Positions 50,810-59,504 of a stretch of 64,000 nt of DNA are shown here, in pieces. A program made the translations under genes and the position numbers. Source of the stretch: OFTM10 sp964344055 (GTDB taxonomy: Bacteria; Actinomycetota; Acidimicrobiia; Acidimicrobiales; Aldehydirespiratoraceae); the NCBI GenBank assembly GCA_964344055.1, contig CAYFLT010000009.1:1-64000 (forward strand), in the 5' to 3' direction. A model generated the notes under the pieces. That model was not told the origin of the DNA, made no database searches, and saw only the letters and a program-made list of their open reading frames with translations. Positions within the stretch are counted from its first letter, which is position 1. Each line of letters opens with the position of its first letter.

Positions 50810-52474
50810 ATGAGCACCGCCGCCGAAGCTGCCAGTCAGCTCGAGGAGGCCTTCGGCCTCACCGGAGTCGAACTCCGCCACGGACTCGGTCAGGACGAAC
50901 TCTTCCATCAGGCCATCGCCAACGATCGTGGCCAGGTCGAACCCGACGGACCCTCCGATGCGCAGAAGGCGTTCCCGACCGCCCTCGGTGTCGACGGGCC
51001 ACTCGTGTACTTCTCGGATCCGACGTGTACCGGCCGTCCGGTCCAGGACACCTTCTGCGTCGACCGTCCCGCGACCACCGATCGGGTCTGGTGGAAGAAC
51101 GGGTTCTCGAAGTTCGACGCCGCGAAGTTCGACGACCTGCTCCCTCGGGTCATCGCCCATCTCAACGAACGCAAGCGGCACCTCTACGTGACCGACGTGT
51201 TCTGCGGCTGGGACCCCGAGTTCGCCGAGCCGTACCGGTTCGTCGGCGAGTACGCCACCCATGCGTACTTCTGCAACATCATGTTCCCGCAGGACGTCCG
51301 AGACGACAGCGACCGGGCCGAGCACGGCTGGACGCTCATCAACGTTCCGTCCTTCGAGTGCGACCCCGACCGAGACGGTACCCGCTCCAAGCGCGCCGTG
51401 ATCGTCGACATCGAGAACCGGGTCGGCCTCGTGCTCGGGAAGGCCGACTACTGCGGCGTCAACAAGAAGACGATGTTCACCATCATGAACTTCGTACTGC
51501 CCGAGAAGGGGCAGCTGTCGATGCACTGCTCGGCCAACGTCGGCGCCGACGGCACGTCCGCGATCCTCTTCGGCCTTTCCGGTACCGGCAAGACCACGCT
51601 GTCGGCCGATCCCGACCGTGAGCTCATCGGCGACGACGAGCACGTCTGGACCGACGCGGGTATCGCCAACCTCGAGGACGGCTGCTACGCCAAGCTGATC
51701 GATCTCGACAAGAAGGCCGAGCCGGTCATCGCCGCGGCCATGTCGATGAAGGGCACGCTCATCGAGAACGTGCCGCCCCTGCCCGGCAAGGCGATCGAGG
51801 ACACCGATCCTCAGGAGTTCGATCTCACCGACGGTTCGATCACCGAGAACACCCGCTTCGCCTACCCGCTGAGCACCAACCCGGTCGTGGCCGAGGGTGC
51901 CCGCGGCCCGCACCCCGACACGATCGTCCTGCTCACCGCCGACGCATTCGGCGTGCTGCCTCCGGTCTCCGTCCTCGACGAGGAGGAGACGATGTATCAC
52001 TTCGTGATGGGCTTCACGTCGAGGCTGGCGGGAACAGAGGTCGGCGTGACCGAGCCGGAGCCGAGCTTCTCGTCCTGCTTCGGCGCACCCTTCATGTCCC
52101 AGAAGGCATCGGTGTATGCGGAGCTGTTGGCGAGGCGGATGGCGGAGAACAAGACCCGCTGCATCCTGCTCAACACGGGTTGGAGTGGCGGCCCATATGG
52201 CAAGGGCGAGCGCATGTCGTTGAAGGCGACGCGGGCCCTGCTCAACGGTGCCCTCAACGGCGATCTGGATTCGGTGGAGCTGGAGAAGCACCCGATCCTC
52301 GGTCTGAAGATGCCGACCAGCTGCCCGGAGGTCGACAACGAGATCCTCAACCCACGCGACACGTGGGAGGATCCCGATGCCTACGACGAGGCGGCCACCC
52401 GCCTGCGCGACATGTTCCGCGAGAACTACGAGAAGCAGGGTTACGCCACACTCGGCATCACCAACGCCATGTGA
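50810..52474 (+). CDS. pckA: Phosphoenolpyruvate carboxykinase (ATP)
   Basis: A 554-residue ATP-dependent PEPCK. The P-loop is GLSGTGKTTLSADP; VFCGWDPEFAEPYRFVGEY and INVPSFECDPDRDG hold oxaloacetate-binding residues; RFAYPLSTNP and NTGWSGGPYGKGERMSLKAT are conserved. It makes PEP from oxaloacetate for gluconeogenesis. The ATG at 50810 (STAAEAASQLEEAFGL) is preceded by GGGGAG and matches the family; a frame from 50735 is too long. Many actinobacteria use a GTP-dependent enzyme, so the ATP form is a useful taxonomic clue. The last codon and stop lie inside a direct repeat. Confidence 0.95.
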   Translation: MSTAAEAASQLEEAFGLTGVELRHGLGQDELFHQAIANDRGQVEPDGPSDAQKAFPTALGVDGPLVYFSDPTCTGRPVQDTFCVDRPATTDRVWWKNGFSKFDAAKFDDLLPRVIAHLNERKRHLYVTDVFCGWDPEFAEPYRFVGEYATHAYFCNIMFPQDVRDDSDRAEHGWTLINVPSFECDPDRDGTRSKRAVIVDIENRVGLVLGKADYCGVNKKTMFTIMNFVLPEKGQLSMHCSANVGADGTSAILFGLSGTGKTTLSADPDRELIGDDEHVWTDAGIANLEDGCYAKLIDLDKKAEPVIAAAMSMKGTLIENVPPLPGKAIEDTDPQEFDLTDGSITENTRFAYPLSTNPVVAEGARGPHPDTIVLLTADAFGVLPPVSVLDEEETMYHFVMGFTSRLAGTEVGVTEPEPSFSSCFGAPFMSQKASVYAELLARRMAENKTRCILLNTGWSGGPYGKGERMSLKATRALLNGALNGDLDSVELEKHPILGLKMPTSCPEVDNEILNPRDTWEDPDAYDEAATRLRDMFRENYEKQGYATLGITNAM

Positions 52475-52535
52475 CGAGGCCCTCGGGCCGAGGAACCCGG
52501 GAGAATGTGACGAGGCCCTCGGGCCGAGGAACCCG
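52469..52535 (+). repeat. 31-base direct repeat at the pckA stop
   Basis: A block starting ATGTGACGAGGCCCTCGGGC occurs at 52469-52499 and again at 52505-52535, 36 bases apart. The first copy includes the final Met codon and stop of pckA. Each contains a small palindrome (CCTCGG-G-CCGAGG). It looks like a recent tandem duplication. Confidence 0.9.
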
Positions 52536-52680
52536 CATGAGCTGCGCGATGTCTGGTCGCAACTTCACACCGCGTGGCCAGTCGTCGCAGACCGAGCACT
52601 GTCAGTGAGATCTGACCTATTGTCGTGGATCTTCAGGCCGCGGTGGGCGCGGTCGGCTGTGAACCATAGGGAGTGGGCAA

Positions 52681-52962
52681 ATGGAGAGAATCTCACGTGG
52701 ATTCATCGCGATGATCGCGGCAGCTTTGCTGCTTGGAGCGTGCGGTGACGACGGGGGAGGCGGCAGATCACTCGATGATCTCGTCGACAACATGGAAGAA
52801 GAGCTCGAGATCGATCGCGAGACCGCCCAGTGTGTGGTGGACGGGATGGTCGACGAGATGGGTGAAGACCGGCTCCGCGAGATCAGTGAGACGGACGGGG
52901 AGCCGACCGACGAGGAGGGCTTCGCCCTCATCGGGATCATGATCGACTGCGGCGTCGAGTGA
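52681..52962 (+). CDS. Small lipoprotein of unknown function
   Basis: A 93-residue exported protein. The signal peptide ISRGFIAMIAAALLLGAC ends in a lipobox (LGAC). The mature part is acidic and helical with two Cys (AQCVVDGMVDEMG and MIDCGVE), which probably form a disulfide. The GGGAG upstream of the ATG supports the start. The 206 bases between pckA and this gene hold only the direct repeat and a short palindrome (CACTGTCAGTG, 52597-52607). Confidence 0.75.
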   Translation: MERISRGFIAMIAAALLLGACGDDGGGGRSLDDLVDNMEEELEIDRETAQCVVDGMVDEMGEDRLREISETDGEPTDEEGFALIGIMIDCGVE

Positions 52963-53009
52963 GCTGAGCCGGCCTCGGGGTCCCGACTTCTGCCGACCCG
53001 CATCGGAGA

Positions 53010-53363
53010 TCAGCCGAGAAAGACGCTGCGGATCCCGAGGCCCATCAACCAAAGGCTGCCGAGCCCGTAGAGCAGGTACGGTCGGTCGCGCATCTCGTTG
53101 CGGTAGGCGAAGATCAGCCCGACGCTCGCGAACGCAGCGAAGCCGTACAGCATGTGCTGGTCGTTCTGGATGTCCTCGCGCATCACGATGGCGACGCCGA
53201 GGAAGACCTGGATGAGGACGGTGACCTCGGCGGCGATGACCAGGAACCAGCCGGCCCGTTGGCGGAGCTGCTCCCATTGATGTGCGCCCAGCGCCCAGAC
53301 GCCGGCCAGCCCGTTCAGTGCGATGAAGAACCAGGCGTTGACCTGGTGGAGGTCGCGGATCAT
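53010..53363 (-). CDS. Four-segment membrane protein
   Basis: A 117-residue protein with four membrane segments. The N-terminus IRDLHQVNAWFFIALNGLAG is followed by GWFLVIAAEVTVLIQVFLGV, then MLYGFAAFASVGLIFAYR and LLYGLGSLWLMGLGI. The conserved His residues (near 6 and 69) could bind heme or metal, but no function is assigned. The ATG at 53363 is chosen by the family-like N-terminus. Homologues are probably restricted to actinobacteria. Confidence 0.7.
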   Translation of the reverse strand: MIRDLHQVNAWFFIALNGLAGVWALGAHQWEQLRQRAGWFLVIAAEVTVLIQVFLGVAIVMREDIQNDQHMLYGFAAFASVGLIFAYRNEMRDRPYLLYGLGSLWLMGLGIRSVFLG

Positions 53364-53400
53364 GGGCGGATGGTGGCCGTGTGGCGTCGCGCCGTGGGGC

Positions 53401-53730
53401 TCACGAGCCCTCGCGCGCCACTTCGACCTCGTAGGTCCAGAGCTCGGCGGTGATGGGCAGCGGTGCCGGTGCCTCGTCACCGGTCGCCAGCGCCTCCCGG
53501 TGCCCGTCGCGGAACTGCTGGGACTGGGTCCAGGCGGTGAACGACTCCTCGTCGCGCCAGCGGGTGACGACGAGCCAGGTCTCCCGCTCGTCGGTCGGCC
53601 GCAGCAGCTCGAACCCCTCGAATCCGTCCATCCCGTCGACCGCGCCGGCGCGGGCTGCGAAGCGTTTGGCGACCTCGTCACCGAGGTCGCCGGGGACGGT
53701 GATGGCGTTGATCTTGATGACGGAGCTCAT
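53401..53730 (-). CDS. Antibiotic-biosynthesis-monooxygenase-fold protein, MhuD/IsdG-like
   Basis: A 109-residue ABM-fold protein. VIKINAITVPGDLG carries an Asn where MhuD has its heme-contacting Asn; WLVVTRWRDEESFTAW has the Trp, and FRDGHREA a His at about the position of the heme ligand. That triad suggests heme degradation, as in mycobacterial MhuD, but similar sequences also occur in quinol monooxygenases. The ATG at 53730 is preferred to the longer frame. It is divergent from the YCII gene. Confidence 0.72.
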   Translation of the reverse strand: MSSVIKINAITVPGDLGDEVAKRFAARAGAVDGMDGFEGFELLRPTDERETWLVVTRWRDEESFTAWTQSQQFRDGHREALATGDEAPAPLPITAELWTYEVEVAREGS

Positions 53731-53776
53731 CGCGACATTTTCTCGTTTCCGTTGTCGATTCCAACCCGTCCCGTTC

Positions 53777-53790
53777 GTCGTCCTGACGAC
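53777..53790. promoter_or_regulatory. Palindrome between divergent MhuD-like and YCII genes
   Basis: GTCGTC-CT-GACGAC has perfect 6-base arms and lies midway in the 86-base divergent region, 26 bases before the YCII start. It may be an operator for both genes. No protein can be assigned. Confidence 0.35.
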
Positions 53791-53816
53791 AAGCAACCAC
53801 GAGGGAGACTCGAACG

Positions 53817-54134
53817 ATGACCAAGTACGTACTGGCCTACCACGGCGGCGACGGCATGCCCGAGACCGAGGAGGCCATGGCTGAGCTCATGAGCGCCTGG
53901 GAGAACTGGTTCACGGGGATGGGCGTCGCTGTCGTCGACGGTGGCAACCCGATCAGTGCGACCAGGACCATCAACCCCGACGGCTCGGTGGTCGACGGCG
54001 GCGGTACCAACCCGCTCACGGGCTACAGCCTGATCCAGGCCGACTCGCTCGACGCCGCAGTGGCGTTGGCCAGAGGTTGCCCGGTGCTCGCCGGCAACGG
54101 GACCGTCGAGGTGGCCGAAGCCATCGACATGTGA
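53817..54134 (+). CDS. YCII-related (DGPF) domain protein
   Basis: A 105-residue dimeric alpha/beta-barrel protein. TKYVLAYHGGDGMPETEEAM, then ENWFTGMGVAVVDGGNPIS, then GYSLIQADSLDAAVALARGC match the YCII/DGPF family often found near ECF sigma factors. A GGGAGA site precedes the ATG by 8 bases. No enzymatic role is established; no sigma factor gene is close. Confidence 0.85.
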   Translation: MTKYVLAYHGGDGMPETEEAMAELMSAWENWFTGMGVAVVDGGNPISATRTINPDGSVVDGGGTNPLTGYSLIQADSLDAAVALARGCPVLAGNGTVEVAEAIDM

Positions 54135-54158
54135 GAAAGCGGGCCCGTCTCCGGTGTG

Positions 54159-54980
54159 TCAGTCCGCGGCGAACCCCGCGTAGAACTCGGTCTCGTAGGG
54201 TTCGCCGGCCCGGCCGGCGCCCCGGTGGATGAACCACTCCGTGCCGAAGGCCTTGGCGAAGGCTTCGTCGGGAAGTTGGAGAAAGAACGACTCGGGGGTG
54301 ATCTGGCTCTTGTGGGCGGCCATGGCCGCCCGCTTGCGGTCGATGACCGGGGTGACGTCGACCGCGTGGGTGATGAGCGCAGCAGGCGTGCCCATCTCGG
54401 TGTCGCGGATCTCCTCACGCTCACGCTCGACTTCTTCCTCGTCGAGGCCCATCTCCTCGAACGCGGGGTCGTCGGCCAGCGCCTGCATCGCGTCGCGGTT
54501 CATCGTGGCCTCGTAGACCTCGGCCACTCCTGCGATCTCGGCGGCCCGGACCCCCACCCGGTGGACCTGGATGTGGTCGGGGTGGCCATAGTTCCCGATC
54601 TCGTCGTACACAGTGAGGATGTCGGCGGACTCCTCGGCGAGGATCGACGCGAGACGTGTAGCGGCTTCCTCGACGTTGGCCTGCCAGAACGCCTCGGGGT
54701 GGTGGTTCGTGTTGGTGTCGACCATCCCGGAATCGCGGTAGCCGAGGAATTCGACCCGGTCACAGCCGATGATTCTCGCCGCATCGACGAGCTCGGCCGC
54801 ACGCACGTCGGCCAGAGAGGAGCCGTCGGGGATGTGCTCGTCGTCGGCTTCTCCGACCGCTCCGTCGGTGGCGCACACCAGCACGATCCGGTGGCCGAGG
54901 TCGGCCCCTTCGATCATGACTCCAGCGGTGGCGATGGCCTCGTCGTCGGGGTGGGCGTGGAAGAAGACGGCCGTGGCCAT
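54159..54980 (-). CDS. PIG-L family deacetylase (MshB/Mca-like)
   Basis: A 273-residue zinc-dependent N-acetylglucosaminyl deacetylase-fold protein. The metal motif AHPDDEA is at the N-terminus (FFHAHPDDEAIATAG), with a further HPDH motif in NYGHPDHIQVHRVG. GSSLADVRAAELVDAARIIG and FLGYRDSGM are also typical of the mycothiol-related MshB/Mca group. It may deacetylate a mycothiol precursor or conjugate, or another amino sugar. The ATG at 54980 lies one base after the CoA-transferase stop, so it is the last gene of the minus-strand run 57534-54159. Confidence 0.88.
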   Translation of the reverse strand: MATAVFFHAHPDDEAIATAGVMIEGADLGHRIVLVCATDGAVGEADDEHIPDGSSLADVRAAELVDAARIIGCDRVEFLGYRDSGMVDTNTNHHPEAFWQANVEEAATRLASILAEESADILTVYDEIGNYGHPDHIQVHRVGVRAAEIAGVAEVYEATMNRDAMQALADDPAFEEMGLDEEEVEREREEIRDTEMGTPAALITHAVDVTPVIDRKRAAMAAHKSQITPESFFLQLPDEAFAKAFGTEWFIHRGAGRAGEPYETEFYAGFAAD

Positions 54981-54981
54981 C

Positions 54982-56124
54982 TCAGGCGACCGCTCCCGAT
55001 TCGCGCAGTGCGGTGATCTCGTCGGTGCCGCAGCCGAGGTCGGCGAGGATCTCGTCGGTGTGTTGGCCGGCGTGGGACGGCGGCCGCTCGATGGTGGCCT
55101 CGGTGCGGCTGAAGCGGGGAGCCGGGCCGGGCTGCTTGATGCCCGCGACCTCGACGAACGTGCCACGGGCGACGTTGTGGGGGTGCTCCCGCGCTTCGTC
55201 GACGTTGAGCACGGGCGCGAAGCAGACGTCGGACCCTTCGATGAGTTCGCACCATTCGTCGCGGGTCCTCGTCTTGAAGATCGCCGCGATCTCCTCCTTG
55301 AACGCGGGCCAGTCCGCTCGACTCATCTGCTGATCCCACTTGGCGTCGTCGAGTCCGAGCTTCTCGCGCAGCTCGGCGTAGAACTGGGGCTCGATCGAGC
55401 CGATCGAGACGTACTTGCCGTCACTGGTCTCGTAGACGTCGTAGAAGTGGGCGCCGGTGTCAAGCATGTTGGTGCCGCGCTCGAGGTTCCAGATGCCCAT
55501 CGCTCGGAAGCCGTGGATGAAGGTCATGAGCGAGGCTGCGCCGTCGACCATCGCGGCGTCGACGACCTGCCCCTGCCCGGACGAGCGGGCTTCGAGGATG
55601 GCGCACACCATGCCGAAGGCGAGGTACATGCCGCCGCCGCCGAAGTCGCCGACCATGTTGATCGGCGGCACCGGCGCCTCACCCTTACGGCCGAACGCAT
55701 CGAGCGCGCCGGCGAGCGAGATGTAGTTGATGTCGTGACCGGCGGTGTGGGCATAGGGACCGTCCTGCCCCCATCCGGTCATCCGTCCGTAGGCGAGCCG
55801 CGGGTTGCGGGCGAGGCAGTCGTCGGGGCCGACTCCGAGCCGTTCGGTGACGCCGGGGCGGAATCCTTCGATGAGACCGTCGGCGGTCTCGACGAGGCGC
55901 ATGACCATCTCGACGCCCTCCGGTGACTTCAAGTCGACGCCGATCGAACGCCGGCCACGATCCATGACGTTCGCCGGTGGCACGTTGGGATCACCGCCTC
56001 GCACCGCGCCGGCCCGGTCGACGCGGATCACGTCGGCGCCCATGTCGGCCAGCATCATGGCGCAGAAGGGGCCGGGCCCGATGCCGGCCAGCTCGATGAT
56101 TCGGACACCACTCAGTGGACCCAT
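54982..56124 (-). CDS. CaiB/BaiF CoA-transferase (alpha-methylacyl-CoA racemase-like)
   Basis: A 380-residue family III CoA-transferase. The N-terminus GPLSGVRIIELAGIGPGPFC, MMLADMGADVIRVDR and SIGVDLKSPEG are conserved. GHDINYISLAGAL holds the catalytic Asp region; in racemases this Asp/His pair does proton transfer. VSIGSIEPQFYAELREKLG is typical of the actinobacterial alpha-methylacyl-CoA racemases. The reaction could be racemisation or CoA transfer of a branched or steroid side-chain acid. It follows the hydrolase gene by about 100 bases on the same strand. Confidence 0.88.
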   Translation of the reverse strand: MGPLSGVRIIELAGIGPGPFCAMMLADMGADVIRVDRAGAVRGGDPNVPPANVMDRGRRSIGVDLKSPEGVEMVMRLVETADGLIEGFRPGVTERLGVGPDDCLARNPRLAYGRMTGWGQDGPYAHTAGHDINYISLAGALDAFGRKGEAPVPPINMVGDFGGGGMYLAFGMVCAILEARSSGQGQVVDAAMVDGAASLMTFIHGFRAMGIWNLERGTNMLDTGAHFYDVYETSDGKYVSIGSIEPQFYAELREKLGLDDAKWDQQMSRADWPAFKEEIAAIFKTRTRDEWCELIEGSDVCFAPVLNVDEAREHPHNVARGTFVEVAGIKQPGPAPRFSRTEATIERPPSHAGQHTDEILADLGCGTDEITALRESGAVA

Positions 56125-56224
56125 TCGGGGGATGCTCCTCGGTCTCGACGGACACCGGAGGGTAGCGCCGGTCCCCGATGCGAGGGGAATGGAGGTGCGA
56201 CGGGGGTCGGACCCCCGTCACGCC

Positions 56225-57055
56225 TCAGTCGAAGGTGCGGGCAGTGAGGGCGGTGACGGCCTCGATCAGGGCCGGCCACATCTGGTACACGAAGTCGTGG
56301 GACATGCCCGGGATCTCGAGGAACTCCGCTCCAGGGATCAGCTCGGCGGTGCGGCGGCCTGCCGCGATCGGAATGAGCGAGTCGTTCTCGCCGTGCACCA
56401 CGAGCGCAGGGACGTCGAGCTGGGCCAGTGCCTCGACGCGACTGCCGCTCCGGCCAACCGCCGCGTACTGCCGCAGGCCGCCGCCGGGAACCCACGCCCG
56501 GTCGTACAGCGCGGTGAAATAGGCCCGCATCTGGTCTTCGTCGAACCACTCGGGGTTGGACCAGAGCGGCCGAACGCGCAGGTCCGACTCCACCTGCTCC
56601 TCCGGCGTGCCTGCGGGCGGCAGCAGCAGCGCCTCGACCACCTCGGGCGCCACGTCGTCGAGCGCCCGGGGTTCACTGGCCGACGCCAGTGACACGAGCG
56701 CCCGCACCCGCTCCGGGTGCCGGATGGCGGTGACCTGGGCGATCATCCCCCCAAGCGACAGCCCGAGCACCACCGCGGTGTCGACCCCTGCCGCATCGAG
56801 CACGGCGATGGCATCGTCGGACATGTCCTCGAGCGTGTACTCGACATCGTCGGTCGCCGACGACAGGCCGGTGTCGCGGTTGTCCATCCGGATGACGTGG
56901 AACCCGCGGTCGACAAGCGCCTCGCAGAAGTCCTCGGGGTACACGAGGAGCTGGTTGCCCATGCCGGGCAGCAGGATGATGACCGGGTCCTCGGCTGGAC
57001 CGAAGGTCTCGTAGTAGAGCTCGACCGATCCGTTCGTCGCGACGGCCACGTTCAT
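56225..57055 (-). CDS. Alpha/beta hydrolase
   Basis: A 276-residue hydrolase. The nucleophile elbow is GLSLGGM, the oxyanion region ILLPGMGNQ, the acid is in VVHGENDSLIP, and the His in GMSHDFVYQMWP. RMDNRDTGLSS is a typical loop of this fold. The substrate is unknown. The ATG at 57055 overlaps the flavin reductase stop by four bases (ATGA), so the pair is coupled. The family includes esterases, epoxide hydrolases and C-C hydrolases. Confidence 0.88.
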   Translation of the reverse strand: MNVAVATNGSVELYYETFGPAEDPVIILLPGMGNQLLVYPEDFCEALVDRGFHVIRMDNRDTGLSSATDDVEYTLEDMSDDAIAVLDAAGVDTAVVLGLSLGGMIAQVTAIRHPERVRALVSLASASEPRALDDVAPEVVEALLLPPAGTPEEQVESDLRVRPLWSNPEWFDEDQMRAYFTALYDRAWVPGGGLRQYAAVGRSGSRVEALAQLDVPALVVHGENDSLIPIAAGRRTAELIPGAEFLEIPGMSHDFVYQMWPALIEAVTALTARTFD

Positions 57056-57534
57056 CCGCCGTAGTTCATGCCGGTGTCGCGCAGCACGAGAGGCGTGGAC
57101 TCGGCGTCGCGCACCCCTGCGTTGATCACCTCGGCGACGAAGACCGTGTGGTCGCCGCGATCGACAGTGTCGGTGACCCGGCACTCGAACCAGTACGGCG
57201 TGGCCGTGATGAGTGGTGATCCGGTGACCGGGGCCGGCTCGAACTCCTGTCCGTTGATGGTGGACCCGTCGACCTCGGTCGAGCGGAAGAACGCTTTGCC
57301 GATGTCGAGCTGGTCGGCGGCGAGCACGTTGACGGCGAACTCGCCCGTACGCCCGATGATCGACGCGGCGCCCGAGTCCGCCTTCACCCCAGCCATCACG
57401 AGCGGCGGATCGAAGCTGGCCTGTGACAGCCAGTTCGTGCCCCCGGCGGCGTAGTCGGTGCCGTCGGTGGCGGTGAGGACATGGAGGCCGTAGTTGATGG
57501 CCCGGAGCGCGAGTTTCTTGTCTTGTGGATCCAC
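57052..57534 (-). CDS. Flavin reductase-like FMN-binding protein
   Basis: A 160-residue split-barrel flavin reductase domain protein. ALRAINYGLHVLTATDGTDY starts the fold, then NWLSQASFDPPLVMAGVKAD, which carries the T/SQxSxxPP flavin-binding motif, then EFAVNVLAADQLDIGKAFF and the His in RGDHTVFVAEVINAG. It may supply reduced flavin to a monooxygenase or act alone. The GTG at 57534 (DPQDKKLALRAINYG) is chosen since upstream codons are Arg-rich and unlike the family. It heads the hydrolase pair. Confidence 0.85.
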   Translation of the reverse strand: MDPQDKKLALRAINYGLHVLTATDGTDYAAGGTNWLSQASFDPPLVMAGVKADSGAASIIGRTGEFAVNVLAADQLDIGKAFFRSTEVDGSTINGQEFEPAPVTGSPLITATPYWFECRVTDTVDRGDHTVFVAEVINAGVRDAESTPLVLRDTGMNYGG

Positions 57535-57629
57535 GCCGGGATGGTATCGCCGCCGGTGTGGCCGCCTCCAAGACACTCCCTCACCACCACTCACCGGGCG
57601 GGCCCGGCCGTCCCACTACATTCGGCCCG

Positions 57630-58055
57630 ATGAAGATCCTCGACCGTCGGTTCGCCAAGCTGTCGACCCAGCAGCTACACGACATCCTGCGGCTCCGCGT
57701 CGACGTCTTCGTGGTCGAACAGGAGTGCCCGTATCCCGAGCTCGACGGGCGCGATACCGAGGACGGCACCCGCCACATCTGGATCGAGGACGACCTCGGC
57801 GTGCGGGCCTACGTCCGGGTGCTCGACGACGGCGAGGCGCAGCGAATCGGCCGGGTCGTCACCCGCATGGACGCGCGCTCGGGTGGTCTCGCCGCGGCAC
57901 TGGTCCATCACGTGATCGAGACCTCCGACGCTCCGTGGGTGCTCGACGCCCAGACCTACTTGGTGGGTTGGTACCTCGATCACGGCTTCGAGGTGGACGG
58001 TGAGGAGTTCGTCGAGGACGGAATCCCCCACGTCCCGATGCGCCGGGACGGCTGA
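57630..58055 (+). CDS. GNAT acetyltransferase, ElaA-like
   Basis: A 141-residue protein of the ElaA group of GNAT acetyltransferases. KLSTQQLHDILRLRVDVFVV with EQECPYPELDGRD is diagnostic (VFVVEQxCxYxExDxxD). The acetyl-CoA pyrophosphate loop is shortened (RVVTRMDARSGGLAAALV), and the C-terminus DAQTYLVGWYLDHGFEVDGE with DGIPHVPM is conserved. Substrate is unknown. The ATG at 57630 matches the family. Confidence 0.9.
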   Translation: MKILDRRFAKLSTQQLHDILRLRVDVFVVEQECPYPELDGRDTEDGTRHIWIEDDLGVRAYVRVLDDGEAQRIGRVVTRMDARSGGLAAALVHHVIETSDAPWVLDAQTYLVGWYLDHGFEVDGEEFVEDGIPHVPMRRDG

Positions 58056-58065
58056 CGGCCCTCAC

Positions 58066-59406
58066 TCAATCGCCTTCGTTGGACCTGAGTGGCTCGGGGA
58101 TGTAGTCGCCGTGCGCATCGAGCAGCGCGTCCACCACATGCCAGATCTGATCGAGATCGAGCTCCGCTGCGGTGTGCGGGTCGAGCATGGCGGCGTGGTA
58201 GACGTGCGCTCGTCGACCGGTCTTGAGCGCCTCGACGGTCAGCTCCTGCACCCCGACATTCGTCCGGATGAGCGCGGCGAGGTGGGCGGGCAACGGCCCG
58301 ACCGCCGCCGGCATGACTCCGTTCGCGTCGACGGTGGCCGGCACTTCGACGGTGCAGCCGCGAGGGAGATTGTCGATCAGACCGTGGTTGGGGACGTTCA
58401 CGTAGACGGTGCGCCGTCGATCGGCTTCGATCGAATGGATGATCTGTGGCGCGAACTCGAGGCTTCTGGAAACGGCCACGGTCTGGTCAGGTGCCTCGAG
58501 GCGAGATCGGATGCTGTCCCAGTCGGCGATCTGGACCTGGCATCGCCGTACGTACTCACGGATCGGGATCCGGTACCGCTCGATGAGGTCCGGGCGGTCC
58601 CGCTTGATGAAGTACGGCGTGTACTCGGCGAAGTGTTCGCTCGACTCCGCGACGAAGTAGCCGAGTCGGCGGAGCATCTCGTACCGCACCGCGTCGGACA
58701 GGTCCCAGGGCCGGCGGAGTGGCGCATCGGCCGGATGCCGATGGAGCGTCTTCAGTTCGGGATAGAGGTCCCGACCCTCGTGTTCGAGCCTGAGGTAGAA
58801 CGCCATGTGGTTGATCCCGGCGGCGACATAGTCGAGGTCGTCGTATGGGATCCCGAGATCCCGGGCCAGATCGGCAGCCGTCGCCGGGATGCTGTGACAG
58901 AGGCCGTAGGCGGTCACATTCGCCAGCTCGGCGAGCCCCCACATGTTGATGGCCATGGGGTTGGCGTAGTTGAGCAGGATGGCGTCCGGGCAGCTCCGGC
59001 GCATCTCGGCGGCGACCTCGAGCAAGGCGGGAACGGTCCGCAGGCCTCGCATGATCCCACCCAACCCGAGGGTGTCGGCAATGGTCTGTTGCAGACCGAA
59101 CGACTCGGGGATGTCGAAGTCGACGAGCGTGGCGGGTTCGAAGCCGCCGATCTGGAACATGGTGACGACGTGGTCCGCGCCGTCGAGCGCCCGGGGAAGC
59201 TCCGTCGTCGACGTCACGTTCGCCGCTGCGCCGTGCCCTTCGATGATGCGACGGGACACGAGGTCCGATGTTGCGAGGCGAGCGGAGTCGATGTCGTGCA
59301 GCCGGAACTCGACTTCGTCACGGAGGTCGTCGAAGCTGCAGAGGTCGTTGACGAGCTTGCGGGTGAAGACCGTGCTCCCGGCCCCGACGAGCGCCACCAC
59401 CGGCAT
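58066..59406 (-). CDS. Glycoside hydrolase family 4 (alpha-galactosidase-like)
   Basis: A 446-residue NAD+- and metal-dependent glycosidase. The nucleotide fold is VVALVGAGSTVFTRKLVNDL, the metal and substrate sites include NYANPMAINMW and YGLCHSIPATA (the Cys and His ligands), and GINHMAFYLRLEHEGRDLYP is conserved. The family includes MelA alpha-galactosidases and alpha-glucosidases. Divergence from galactokinase favours alpha-galactosides. The ATG at 59406 has GGGGAGG eight bases upstream, so the longer frame from 59490 is rejected. Confidence 0.9.
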   Translation of the reverse strand: MPVVALVGAGSTVFTRKLVNDLCSFDDLRDEVEFRLHDIDSARLATSDLVSRRIIEGHGAAANVTSTTELPRALDGADHVVTMFQIGGFEPATLVDFDIPESFGLQQTIADTLGLGGIMRGLRTVPALLEVAAEMRRSCPDAILLNYANPMAINMWGLAELANVTAYGLCHSIPATAADLARDLGIPYDDLDYVAAGINHMAFYLRLEHEGRDLYPELKTLHRHPADAPLRRPWDLSDAVRYEMLRRLGYFVAESSEHFAEYTPYFIKRDRPDLIERYRIPIREYVRRCQVQIADWDSIRSRLEAPDQTVAVSRSLEFAPQIIHSIEADRRRTVYVNVPNHGLIDNLPRGCTVEVPATVDANGVMPAAVGPLPAHLAALIRTNVGVQELTVEALKTGRRAHVYHAAMLDPHTAAELDLDQIWHVVDALLDAHGDYIPEPLRSNEGD

Positions 59407-59504
59407 CGCTTCGACCTCCCCGAGCCGTCCCGGCTCCTCGCGAGCTCCCGAGGCGCGAAAGTATCCCGGCGGCACCTCGTCCCGCGGCATCGACGGAGCA
59501 CCTC

